Source of the DNA: JALSHZ01 sp964614535
GTDB lineage: Bacteria; Pseudomonadota; Gammaproteobacteria; UWMA-0217
Assembly (NCBI GenBank): GCA_964614535.1
Contig: CAZTOZ010000038.1
Span: 1 to 24,472, forward strand
Direction: 5' to 3'
DNA length: 24,472 nucleotides
In this document: in pieces, positions 7,485 to 14,727 of the stretch
Layout: each line of letters starts with the position of its first letter
How positions within the stretch are numbered: the first letter of the stretch is position 1
Program-made: the position numbers and the translations under genes
Notes under the pieces: model-generated
Told to the model about the DNA's origin: nothing
What the model saw: the letters and a program-made list of their open reading frames with translations, nothing else
Database searches by the model: none

Positions 7485-7940
7485 ATGAGAGCCCTCACTA
7501 CCCTCATCTACATGCTGTTGGCCGCCCTGCTCGCCAGCCAGGCCGTGGCCGACACCGAACTGAGGAAGCGCTTCACCGACGACGAGCTGGTCGAGATCCT
7601 CAAACAGGACGGCTACGGCGCCGTCGGCATCCTCAAACCCGGCATCGTCCGCGTCAAGATCAATGGCCGCTCCTATCTGCTGCTGAACAACAACGACGGC
7701 GACCTGCAGACCGTCTATATCATCGGCGGCGTCGAGCTGACGAGCGACGACATCAACGAATGGAATCGCGGCAAACGCCTCTCCCGCGCCTACCTCGACG
7801 ACGACAACGACCCGGTGCTGGAATCCGACCTGCTGGCGAACGCCGGCATGACGCCGGAGCACGTCACCGAGTTCTTCCGCGTCTTCGTCGGCTCGGTGGA
7901 CGCCTTCCGGGACTTCGTCATCCAGCACGATCGCGGCTGA
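7485..7940 (+). CDS. Exported YbjN-domain protein
   Basis: This 151-residue protein has a clear signal peptide (residues 1-22, ending SQAVA|DT). The rest reads as a YbjN-type domain: an N-terminal helix (FTDDELVEILKQDGYGA), strands IVRVKINGRSYLLLNNNDGDLQTVYIIGG, then helices with a SDDINEWNRGKRLSRAYLDDDNDPVLESDL stretch and a FRVFVGSVDAFRDFVIQ end. YbjN proteins resemble type III secretion chaperones in fold, and their function is poorly defined. E. coli YbjN is cytoplasmic, but forms with signal peptides exist in other bacteria. AGGAG lies about 8 nt upstream of the ATG. It stands alone, with its stop 11 nt from the end of the convergent nnrS gene. Confidence 0.8.
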   Translation: MRALTTLIYMLLAALLASQAVADTELRKRFTDDELVEILKQDGYGAVGILKPGIVRVKINGRSYLLLNNNDGDLQTVYIIGGVELTSDDINEWNRGKRLSRAYLDDDNDPVLESDLLANAGMTPEHVTEFFRVFVGSVDAFRDFVIQHDRG

Positions 7941-7951
7941 GCCGGGGCACC

Positions 7952-9145
7952 CTATCCCGGCCGGCCGTCGATCCGTACCTTGATCAGCATCGGCAGATAG
8001 AGCACCACCATGCCGGCGAAGGCAGCAGCCCACAACAGCTGCGACAGGCCGACCCAGAGATCGTAGCGGGCGCCGGCCAGCAACGGCAGTAGAACACGAA
8101 CGACGGCGCCGGCTGCCAGCAGCGCGAAGATCGGCAACAGCACCGCCGGCGGACTGAAGACGTTGCGGCCGGTATGCCCCAGCGTGACCCGCGCCATCAT
8201 GCCGATGGTGATCAGGCCGATGCCGCCGTAGGCAAAGGCGTGGATGGCGAGAAACGGCGAGATGCCGGCGAAGATGGCGACGGCCTTGAGCAGAAAGCCC
8301 AGTACGATCCACCAGTAGCCGAGGTAGAGCGTCCACAGCAACGTCTTCTTCCAGATCCCCGGATGGTGCCATCCCAGCAACCGCCAACCGTGGAGCACAA
8401 ACATCGCCAGCGCCAGCAACGCCGTGACCAAGGCGGTCGGTGCCACCAGATCCGCCACCACGTAGAGGGCGAAGCCGGCGACGACGGCCACATCCAACCG
8501 CCTGTCGTTGCGCGCGGTGAACGGACAACCCAGGCCCTTTTCGATGAAAAACGGGATCACCCGCCGACCCATCGTGAAGATCACCGAGAGCACCAGATAG
8601 AACCCGCCGTAAAGGCCGATCCGCAGACCCGGCGGCCAGGCCCCGGTCAGGCCGAGATAGAACAGCAGGTTGGCCACCGCCATCGCGCCCACCTGGGCCG
8701 GAAAGGCGAGCTGATGCCACTGCCGCGACTTGACGATCGGATGCAGCAGCGCCACCGTCAGCAGCACGCCAAACAGCAGATCGGCCGCGGCCAGCAAGAG
8801 GAGCCCGCCGTCACCGACGAACAGCACCAGTACCCGGCCCGCCAGCCACAGCAGCAGCAACCCCAGCAAGGGCCAGCCACGCACCGTCTGCACCCCGGTC
8901 CAGTTCATCTCCGCGGTCAGCAGGAATCCGCCGATCACCGCCAGCCCGAAGCCGAAGACCATCTCGTGGCCGTGCCAAAGGGTCGCCGGATAGGCGGCCG
9001 CCGGCAGCGCCCACTGCTGGAAGTAGATCCCCATCCACAGCAACATCGCCACCACGCCATAGAGCATTGCGGCGGAAAAGAACGGCCGGAAGCCGAGCTT
9101 GAGAAAGGCGGTCTTGTCGGTGACGGGTTGTTCGATCTTGAGCAT
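7952..9145 (-). CDS. nnrS: NnrS family heme/copper membrane protein, nitric-oxide response
   Basis: This 397-residue protein has about 12 predicted membrane helices. Family signatures include the N-terminal LKLGFRPFFSAA motif, LWHGHEMVFGFGLAVIGGFLLTAEMNWTG (histidines and ExxxG), FTMGRRVIPFFIEKGLG, HAFAYGGIGLITIGMMARVTLGHTGR and a C-terminal helix. NnrS proteins bind heme and copper and help cells withstand nitrosative stress by limiting damage to iron centres. The mechanism is not settled. The ATG at 9143-9145 was chosen over a longer open frame because the family begins near LKLGFRPFF and GAGG lies 7 nt upstream. It is divergent from nsrR, with an NsrR operator abutting its -35, so NO-inducible expression is expected. 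Confidence 0.93.
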   Translation of the reverse strand: MLKIEQPVTDKTAFLKLGFRPFFSAAMLYGVVAMLLWMGIYFQQWALPAAAYPATLWHGHEMVFGFGLAVIGGFLLTAEMNWTGVQTVRGWPLLGLLLLWLAGRVLVLFVGDGGLLLLAAADLLFGVLLTVALLHPIVKSRQWHQLAFPAQVGAMAVANLLFYLGLTGAWPPGLRIGLYGGFYLVLSVIFTMGRRVIPFFIEKGLGCPFTARNDRRLDVAVVAGFALYVVADLVAPTALVTALLALAMFVLHGWRLLGWHHPGIWKKTLLWTLYLGYWWIVLGFLLKAVAIFAGISPFLAIHAFAYGGIGLITIGMMARVTLGHTGRNVFSPPAVLLPIFALLAAGAVVRVLLPLLAGARYDLWVGLSQLLWAAAFAGMVVLYLPMLIKVRIDGRPG

Positions 9146-9222
9146 GGGCGAGCCTCGGGTTCGGGGATGCGGGGTTCTCGACGGTGGAAACAGCGCGCTG
9201 CAACGCCCTGACGCCATACCGT

Positions 9223-9251
9223 TTCATACAGTTTTCCAGCGCACCTCTAAA
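9223..9251 (-). promoter_or_regulatory. Candidate nnrS promoter
   Basis: On the minus strand, TTTAGA (9246-9251) and TATGAA (9223-9228) are spaced 17 nt apart, each matching 4/6. Transcription would start near 9216, leaving a leader of about 70 nt. The -35 overlaps the first two bases of the NsrR operator. Confidence 0.45.
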
Positions 9252-9272
9252 GATGTAGAATGGATGCATGTT
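9250..9272. promoter_or_regulatory. Predicted NsrR operator between nnrS and nsrR
   Basis: The half-sites AAGATGTA (9250-9257) and TGCATGTT (9265-9272) are separated by 7 nt. The known NsrR consensus is AAGATGCA-N7-TGCATCTT, so each half differs at one base and the spacing is exact. The site adjoins the nnrS -35. It also lies just ahead of a possible nsrR -10 (TATATC, 9272-9277), so bound NsrR could repress both directions. Confidence 0.7.
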
Positions 9273-9305
9273 ATATCACGCCGCACCGCGCTGACAACCG
9301 ACACC

Positions 9306-9749
9306 ATGCAACTGACCCGCCAGACCGACTACTCCCTGCGCGTACTGATGTACCTGGCCATTCTCGACGAGGGTCGGCTCGCCCAGCTCGGCGACATCGC
9401 CGCCGATCACGGCATCTCCCGCAACCATTTGGTCAAGGTGGTGCACCGGTTGGGACAGCTCGGCTACATCGTCACCCGGCGGGGCAAGGGCGGTGGCATC
9501 CGCCTCGCGCGGCCGGCGGGCGAGATCAATATCGGCGAAGTGGTCAGCCGGCTGGAAACCACGCTGGTGCCAATCGACTGCACTGCCCTGGCCTGCAAGC
9601 TGCTGCCGGCCTGCAACCTCAACCGGCTACTCGCCAGCGCGGTCGGCGCCTACCTGCAGACGTTGAAGGGCCACACGCTGGCCGATCTGGTGGCACCCGG
9701 CAAGACCCGGGCACTGCTCGAGACCATTCACGGACTCGAAACCGACTGA
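9306..9749 (+). CDS. nsrR: Nitric-oxide-sensing Rrf2-family repressor
   Basis: This 147-residue Rrf2-family protein has an N-terminal winged helix (MQLTRQTDYSLRVLMYLA, then DIAADHGISRNHLVKVVHRLGQLGY recognition region and the RGKGGGIRLARP wing). Three cysteines at 92, 97 and 103 have the C-x4-C-x5-C spacing of E. coli NsrR (91, 96, 102) rather than IscR. Asp8, a cluster ligand in Streptomyces NsrR, is also present. Family members bind an Fe-S cluster that NO destroys, relieving repression. The ATG at 9306 opens directly onto the conserved MQLT motif. A matching operator lies 34 nt upstream, so autoregulation and control of the divergent nnrS are likely. The yqiA-like gene follows 3 nt after the stop. 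Confidence 0.93.
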   Translation: MQLTRQTDYSLRVLMYLAILDEGRLAQLGDIAADHGISRNHLVKVVHRLGQLGYIVTRRGKGGGIRLARPAGEINIGEVVSRLETTLVPIDCTALACKLLPACNLNRLLASAVGAYLQTLKGHTLADLVAPGKTRALLETIHGLETD

Positions 9750-9752
9750 CCG

Positions 9753-10337
9753 ATGCAACTGCTCTATCTCCACGGCTTCAGCAGCGCCGCGGCGTCACAC
9801 AAGGCCAACCGCTTACAGGCGGCGCTGGCGCCCCTGCCGGTGACAATTCCCGACTACCCGGCCCACCGGCCCGACACCGCCGTCGAAACGATCGGCCGGA
9901 TCCTCGACGAGCTTCGCCAGCAGGCCCCCGAATCGACCATCGCGCTGATCGGCAGTTCACTGGGCGGCTACTATGCCCAATATCTCGCGGCCACACGCGA
10001 CGACATCGACAAGGTGGTGATGTTCAATCCGGCCCTCGATCCACAGCCGCCGCTGGAGCCATGGATCGGCGCCAACGTCAACAGCATCACCGGCCAGCCC
10101 TTCCACTTCAGCCGCGACGACTGGTCGGCACTGGCCCGTTACGACGTGCCACGACGGGCCATCACCACGCCGACGCTGCTGCTGGTCGACGCGGGTGACG
10201 AGGTGATCCCGCCAGCCTTCGCCATCGACCGCTACCAGGACCGGCCCGGCAAGACCATCCTCTATCCGGGCGGCAGCCATGGTTTCGACCATCTCGACCA
10301 GGCACTGCCGGAAATCCGGCGATTCCTCGACAGCTGA
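9753..10337 (+). CDS. yqiA: YqiA/YcfP-type alpha/beta-hydrolase (UPF0227 esterase)
   Basis: This 194-residue cytosolic hydrolase opens with the family's LLYLHGFSSAAASHKA oxyanion region. The nucleophile elbow GSSLGG has Ser69. The acid is in LLLVDAGDEVIP and the base in YPGGSHGFDHLD. Length and order match YqiA, an esterase in E. coli that cleaves short acyl esters such as palmitoyl-CoA or nitrophenyl esters. The natural substrate is unknown. It begins 3 nt after the nsrR stop and is probably on the same transcript, which would place it under NO control. No known link to nitrosative stress explains this pairing. Confidence 0.88.
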   Translation: MQLLYLHGFSSAAASHKANRLQAALAPLPVTIPDYPAHRPDTAVETIGRILDELRQQAPESTIALIGSSLGGYYAQYLAATRDDIDKVVMFNPALDPQPPLEPWIGANVNSITGQPFHFSRDDWSALARYDVPRRAITTPTLLLVDAGDEVIPPAFAIDRYQDRPGKTILYPGGSHGFDHLDQALPEIRRFLDS

Positions 10338-10413
10338 CAAAATTTTGCCGTTTGCGCGCTTCGTGCCGCCAAATGTATCGAAAACGTCACAATCCCGGGT
10401 AAGGTTGTTGGGA

Positions 10414-10447
10414 TAGAATCTGTACGAACATTGTCAGATAGTGACGA
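10414..10447 (+). promoter_or_regulatory. Candidate -10 and operator-like dyad upstream of the OmpA fusion gene
   Basis: TAGAAT (10414-10419, 5/6) could be a -10. No good -35 was found. Just downstream, TTGTCA (10431-10436) and TGACGA (10442-10447) form an inverted repeat with one mismatch around a 5-nt centre, about where a repressor would sit near the start of transcription. A separate 10-bp palindrome, CAAAATTTTG, lies at 10338-10347. Confidence 0.3.
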
Positions 10448-10498
10448 TTCCCCACATCCCGCCCATTGCTGGCTTGCAGTTCTGGAGGACGATACCCG

Positions 10499-12730
10499 AT
10501 GAAACGGTTCAACCCGACGACTCACTCCCACCGTCTGGCGGCGGTTGCCGCGCTGGCGCTGTTTTCCCAGCCACTGCTCGCCGAGCTGGGGTGCCCCACC
10601 GGCCTCGTTCCCGACGGCAACGAAAAGGTCACCGACGGCAGCTTCGTCCAGGGCTACGCCAGTTTCACCACGGCCATCCCGTTCAAGTTTCCGCGGGGGC
10701 AATACCCCACCGACGGCAATCCGCCCAACAGCTCACCCTATCCGACCACGGCCATCTCGATCATCGATGGCAACGTCGATCTCGGCGGCATCGTCCAACA
10801 GGCGCCCTTTCCGGGCGATCCGAACCCCGGCGCCGGCCTTCCGCCGGTCCCGGCCATCGACAGCTGGTTCGCCTACAACGGGGTCGATGCCGGCGCGCCA
10901 TCGAAGCTGTGGGAGCAGGAGATCGGCGGGCTGGAGCCAAACACCGATTACGCCTTCAGCGCCTACGTGTCGAACGCGCTGGCCCCCGGACAACAGGCGG
11001 TCGGCGCCGCCGCGCCCCAGCTCGCCTTGCACATCGATGGCGTGCAGACCGGCAACCTCTTTCCGGTCTGTGACGCTGGCGGACCGCTCGATCCAGTCCA
11101 GAACGACTGCGCCAACGAAGCCACCCAAGACCGCTGGCAGCGTATCGCCGTCACCGCCAATCCAGGTGGCAAGGACACCATCAAGATCGCCATTCACGAC
11201 GCCCAGCCGTTGAAGACCAGCTACGGCAACGACCTGGCGATGACCCGCGTCAGCCTGCAGAAATGCGTACCGATCGGCACCCCGGACATCGACATCCGCG
11301 TCGATGGCAATCCCGCCGACACCGTGAGCTTCTCTCCCTTCACACCGGGCGGCGCCGCTGTCGAGCGGACCATCACCGTCACCAACAACGGCACCGGCAC
11401 GCTGGTGATCGGCAATATCGCCAACCCGGCCAACCCCGACTTCACCATCGTGACCGACAACTGCAGCACGCAATCGCTGGGGGCGGGAGAGAGCTGCACC
11501 ATCGTCATGCACTTCACCCCGGGCGACGAAGCCAGCACAGTGCTGTCGATCCCGTCGAACGACCCCGACGAAGACCCGGCCGAGGTGACACTCAAGAGCG
11601 AACGCCAGCAAGGGCAGAGCGGCGTGCTGGGGGACAGCGGCGCCAACCGTGGCGAGATCCTCACCCGCCTCGACGGCGGCGTCGGCGGCTTCGGCCTGCC
11701 GTTCGCCCTGGCGCTGTTGCCGCTCGCCCTGCGGCGTCGCCGGCTGATCGCGGCGGCAACGCTGCTGGGCCTCGGCGCCACCACGGTCCAGGCCGAACAG
11801 GGGCAGTTCTATCTCGGTGGCGGCTTCGGCATGTCGGATCTCGAACCGAAGATCGTCAACCTGCCGCTGCGCGTGGACGAGAACAACGACAAGGTCTTCA
11901 AGTTCGTGCTCGGCTACGACCTGCTCGACTGGCTGTCGGTGGAGGGCTTCGGCGCGCGGATGGGCTCGGCCTCGATCTCCAACGGCGCCGACATCGACTA
12001 CAACAGCTATGGCGTCGGCGTCGTCGCCAACCTGCCGAACAACGTCTCCGGCTTCTCCCTGCTCGGCCGGCTCGGTTACGGCCAGATCGACAACAGCGGC
12101 AACATCGCCTACCGCGAGGTGGAGGACTACGAGATCTATGCCGGCATCGGCCTCGAATACCAGTTCGACAACGACTTCTCCCTTCGTGGCGAATACGACT
12201 ACATCGACAAGGACGCCACGATGATCACGATGAGCCTCGTCAAGCGCTTCGGTGGCAAGGAGGAGCCGCAGGCACCACCACCGATCACGGCCGCGCCCGC
12301 GCCGAAAGTCGCCGAAGTCCAACAGCCGGTACCGACACCCGCGCTACCGAAACCCCAACCACCCGAGGTCATCACCCTCGTTCTCGAACCGATCCATTTC
12401 GCCACCGATTCGGCGGCATTGACCCCGGACGCCCGCAGCCGCCTCAACCGCATCGTCGACGTCATGCGGACCTATCCCCAAGTCAAGCTGCTGATCGTCG
12501 GCCATACCGACAACCGCGCCAGCGACCAATACAACCTCATCCTGTCGCTGAAACGGGCGAAAGCGGCCATGGACTATCTGATGATCAAGGGCATCGACCG
12601 CCAGCGGCTGGCCTACGAGGGCCGCGGCGAGCGCGAGCCGATCGCCGACAACCGCACCAAAGAGGGCCGGGCGAAGAACCGGCGGGCCGAGTTCCACCCG
12701 ACACCGCAAAAGGTGGAGAAGAAGCGGTAG
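10499..12730 (+). CDS. Composite surface protein: choice-of-anchor D module + GlyGly-CTERM-like tail + internal signal peptide + OmpA barrel + OmpA C-terminal domain
   Basis: This is a 743-residue protein. A signal peptide spans residues 1-28. Residues ~30-255 are an unrecognised secreted module with a DGSFVQG start. Residues ~265-375 are a choice-of-anchor D (Ig-like) domain (TVTNNGTGTLVIGNI, NCSTQSLGAGESCTI). A GlyGly-CTERM-like tail covers 393-415: two GG pairs, a hydrophobic stretch and four arginines. It continues without a stop into a second signal-peptide-like segment (416-432, ending TTVQA). Residues 433-584 form an 8-strand-type barrel ending LVKRF. A proline-rich linker follows, and then an OmpA peptidoglycan-binding domain at ~623-735 (HFATDSAALT, GHTDNRASDQYN, LKRAKAAMDYL). 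GGAGG at 10484-10488 fixes the ATG. An internal TTG (11717) could start the OmpA part alone, but it has no clear ribosome-binding site. Confidence 0.88.
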   Translation: MKRFNPTTHSHRLAAVAALALFSQPLLAELGCPTGLVPDGNEKVTDGSFVQGYASFTTAIPFKFPRGQYPTDGNPPNSSPYPTTAISIIDGNVDLGGIVQQAPFPGDPNPGAGLPPVPAIDSWFAYNGVDAGAPSKLWEQEIGGLEPNTDYAFSAYVSNALAPGQQAVGAAAPQLALHIDGVQTGNLFPVCDAGGPLDPVQNDCANEATQDRWQRIAVTANPGGKDTIKIAIHDAQPLKTSYGNDLAMTRVSLQKCVPIGTPDIDIRVDGNPADTVSFSPFTPGGAAVERTITVTNNGTGTLVIGNIANPANPDFTIVTDNCSTQSLGAGESCTIVMHFTPGDEASTVLSIPSNDPDEDPAEVTLKSERQQGQSGVLGDSGANRGEILTRLDGGVGGFGLPFALALLPLALRRRRLIAAATLLGLGATTVQAEQGQFYLGGGFGMSDLEPKIVNLPLRVDENNDKVFKFVLGYDLLDWLSVEGFGARMGSASISNGADIDYNSYGVGVVANLPNNVSGFSLLGRLGYGQIDNSGNIAYREVEDYEIYAGIGLEYQFDNDFSLRGEYDYIDKDATMITMSLVKRFGGKEEPQAPPPITAAPAPKVAEVQQPVPTPALPKPQPPEVITLVLEPIHFATDSAALTPDARSRLNRIVDVMRTYPQVKLLIVGHTDNRASDQYNLILSLKRAKAAMDYLMIKGIDRQRLAYEGRGEREPIADNRTKEGRAKNRRAEFHPTPQKVEKKR

Positions 12731-12751
12731 CCGCCACCGGGTCCCGGCCTC

Positions 12752-13417
12752 TCACTGGCCGGGGACGAGGGGTGGCAGACCACAATGGCTGCGCAGACAG
12801 CCGACCAGCGAGAGAGTGATACGGGCGCTGGCGCCCCACAGCCGCTCGCCCGCCCGTTGGCGATAGGAAACCGAGCGCCCACGACCCGAGCCGTCGGCCA
12901 GATGCAGCTCGACGATCTCGAAATTGGCGCTGTCGGCCAGCCAGACCAGCGGCAACGTGAAGACCCGCGCCACCTCCGCCCTCTGCAACCGCAGCGGATA
13001 GGGCCACGGCATCGTCGCCACCACCGGGGTGATCTCGACGCCGGCAATGCTGCGATGGGGCGGCAGTTCACCCAGCAGCGTCGCATCGGCCGGCACCAGG
13101 CCGATCTCCTCCCCGGCCTCCCGCAACGCCGTCTCCCGCAACGACGCATCCCCCGGCTCCCACATGCCGCCGGCATACGCCACCTGGCCACTGTGGCGGT
13201 CACGTTCGGAGCGGGCACGGCGGATGAACAGCAACGACCAGCCGTCGTCGACACGAACCAGTGGCAGCAACACAGCGGCACGACGAGGCGCAGTAGTGGC
13301 CGAATCGTCTTCCGGCAGATCGAGCAACGGCGGTCGTCGCATGGCCAGCGCGGTGGCGATCTCGGTGGGGGTGAGCCGGTCCAATCCGGCCAGCATGTCG
13401 GCGGAAGATGAAACCAT
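12752..13417 (-). CDS. Nudix hydrolase, CoA pyrophosphatase type (NudL-like)
   Basis: This 221-residue cytosolic enzyme has the double signature of CoA-specific Nudix proteins. The segment RRARSERDRHSGQVAYAGG precedes the Nudix helix LRETALREAGEEIGL, which carries the metal-binding REAGEE residues. Family members hydrolyse CoA and its thioesters to 3',5'-ADP and 4'-phosphopantetheine. E. coli NudL is 192 residues, and the extra length here is mostly N-terminal and C-terminal. AYAGG replaces the more usual AFPGG just before the Nudix helix. It is encoded 98 nt after the DUF4124 gene on the same strand, and its stop converges on the OmpA fusion gene with 21 nt between them. Confidence 0.88.
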   Translation of the reverse strand: MVSSSADMLAGLDRLTPTEIATALAMRRPPLLDLPEDDSATTAPRRAAVLLPLVRVDDGWSLLFIRRARSERDRHSGQVAYAGGMWEPGDASLRETALREAGEEIGLVPADATLLGELPPHRSIAGVEITPVVATMPWPYPLRLQRAEVARVFTLPLVWLADSANFEIVELHLADGSGRGRSVSYRQRAGERLWGASARITLSLVGCLRSHCGLPPLVPGQ

Positions 13418-13515
13418 GGGGGGATTCTCGGTTGTAATCGGCGCGGGGTCGGTCTCGGCAAGCTGGCGCGGCGCCGACCTTCACCGCACACGGGCTGCTC
13501 TTCGGCGCGCTGCCG

Positions 13516-14217
13516 TCAGCGTTTCTCCACCTGGAAACAGTGCCGGGCGACATCCTGCTCCACGCCGATCCGGTCCTGGGCGCGGCGCTCGACACCCATC
13601 CGCGTCAGCTCCACCAGCAGATCCCGAGCCGCCCGGCACTGCCGTTCGTGATAGTCGGCCAGCAACCGCGCCAGCGTCTGCTGCGCCAACGGCTCGTCGC
13701 GATCGCAACGCTCGCCGACGATTCGTTCGAACCGCGCCACCGCCGCCTTGCGGGCCTCGTCGTCGAGGTAGACCCGCTTGCCCTGATAGGCGGCCGAATG
13801 GGGCGAACGCTGGGTATGCAGATTGCCCTCCTCGTCACGATAGACCGGCTGCGCCTTCTCCAGCACCCGCAGTTGCACCAGCGCATGGCCACACTGCTCA
13901 CGCCGCTGGCGCCGTTCGTCGGCCTCGGCCTGGCGCTTCTGTTCTCGGCTGCGACGCACCGCCTCCAGATGCCGGCCGCGCTCGTCGTAGGCCTGCTCGA
14001 TCCGCCGTTGCCGCTGCTCCCGCTCCCTGCTGTCGATCACCGGCGGCGGTTCGATCTCCACCTCCCGGGCGGGCACGTCCTCCGGGCTCGACTCCGAATA
14101 GTGGGTGATGCCGTTGGCATCGACCCACTTGTAGATGCCGGCGACCGCAACCGCCTGCGGCAACAGTATCAACAGCCAACCGATCACCACGCCATGCACG
14201 GTTCGACGCCTTGTCAT
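13516..14217 (-). CDS. DUF4124 domain protein, exported, with charged coiled coil
   Basis: This 233-residue protein has a signal peptide or N-terminal anchor (residues ~8-27). It is followed at once by the DUF4124 motif AGIYKWVDANGITHYSESSPED. Residues ~60-115 form an Arg/Glu/Gln-rich coiled coil. The C-terminal part contains a VYRDEEGNLHTQRSPHSAAYQGKRVYLDDEARKA segment, which reads like a second, degenerate DUF4124-style strand pair, and several cysteines (CGHAL, ERCDRDE, RQCRAARD). DUF4124 proteins are common in gammaproteobacteria and their function is unknown. The ATG at 14217 was chosen because the signal peptide begins there and GGGA lies just upstream. It is divergent from the lipoprotein cytochrome gene, 66 nt away. 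Confidence 0.82.
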   Translation of the reverse strand: MTRRRTVHGVVIGWLLILLPQAVAVAGIYKWVDANGITHYSESSPEDVPAREVEIEPPPVIDSREREQRQRRIEQAYDERGRHLEAVRRSREQKRQAEADERRQRREQCGHALVQLRVLEKAQPVYRDEEGNLHTQRSPHSAAYQGKRVYLDDEARKAAVARFERIVGERCDRDEPLAQQTLARLLADYHERQCRAARDLLVELTRMGVERRAQDRIGVEQDVARHCFQVEKR

Positions 14218-14283
14218 CGTTCCCAACCCCCTACCGGCTATACTGTGAACCTTACACCATCCGCTCACCGTCAAGGAGTCCCC

Positions 14284-14724
14284 ATGCCGATACCCGGAAC
14301 CACCGTCACAGGACAACGACTGCTGGCCATCGCTGCCCTTCTGCTGCTGACCACCGGCTGTTCCGAAGTGCGCAAACTCACCTATCCCGGCGACATCACC
14401 TATATCGACCGCAGCACGGTCACCGGCGCGATGCGACAGATGGCCGACGCCGTCAGCCGGCTGGAGAACGCGATCCGCTCGGCCCCGTCACCGCAGGCGG
14501 TCGATCAACGGACGGTGGTCGGTGAACTGAAGGTGCTGGAGAGGCTGGCATCGTCACTTCAGACCCGCAAGGGCTACACCACCGATCCGTTGCTGGACAA
14601 GCACATGAGCGCCTTCATCGACGACGTGACGCTGGCGCGCGAGCAGGCGCAGAAACAGCCGCCAAACTATTTTCTCGCCGGCCATATCGCCGGCAGCTGC
14701 GCCGCCTGCCACCGCTTCCGCTGA
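14284..14724 (+). CDS. Small c-type cytochrome lipoprotein, cytochrome c'-like
   Basis: This 146-residue protein has a lipoprotein signal ending LLTTGC (lipidated Cys26). The mature part is nearly all helical. It ends in CAACHRFR, a single CxxCH heme-attachment motif at residues 139-143 with only three residues after it. A heme site at the extreme C-terminus of a four-helix protein is the layout of cytochrome c', whose heme binds NO. The family call is inferred from this layout; overall identity is not clear. AAGGAG lies just upstream of the ATG. A possible -10, TATACT (14239-14244), sits between it and the divergent DUF4124 gene. It would be membrane-attached on the periplasmic side. Confidence 0.8.
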   Translation: MPIPGTTVTGQRLLAIAALLLLTTGCSEVRKLTYPGDITYIDRSTVTGAMRQMADAVSRLENAIRSAPSPQAVDQRTVVGELKVLERLASSLQTRKGYTTDPLLDKHMSAFIDDVTLAREQAQKQPPNYFLAGHIAGSCAACHRFR

Positions 14725-14727
14725 CGC

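Noticed and set aside
8174..9211. Plus-strand open frame opposite nnrS
   Set aside because: The peptide is dominated by Gln, Arg, His and Pro and mirrors the nnrS codons. The nnrS frame has all family motifs.
10733..12322. Minus-strand open frame opposite the OmpA fusion gene
   Set aside because: No recognisable domain, whereas the plus-strand frame has signal peptide, Ig-like, barrel and OmpA domains.
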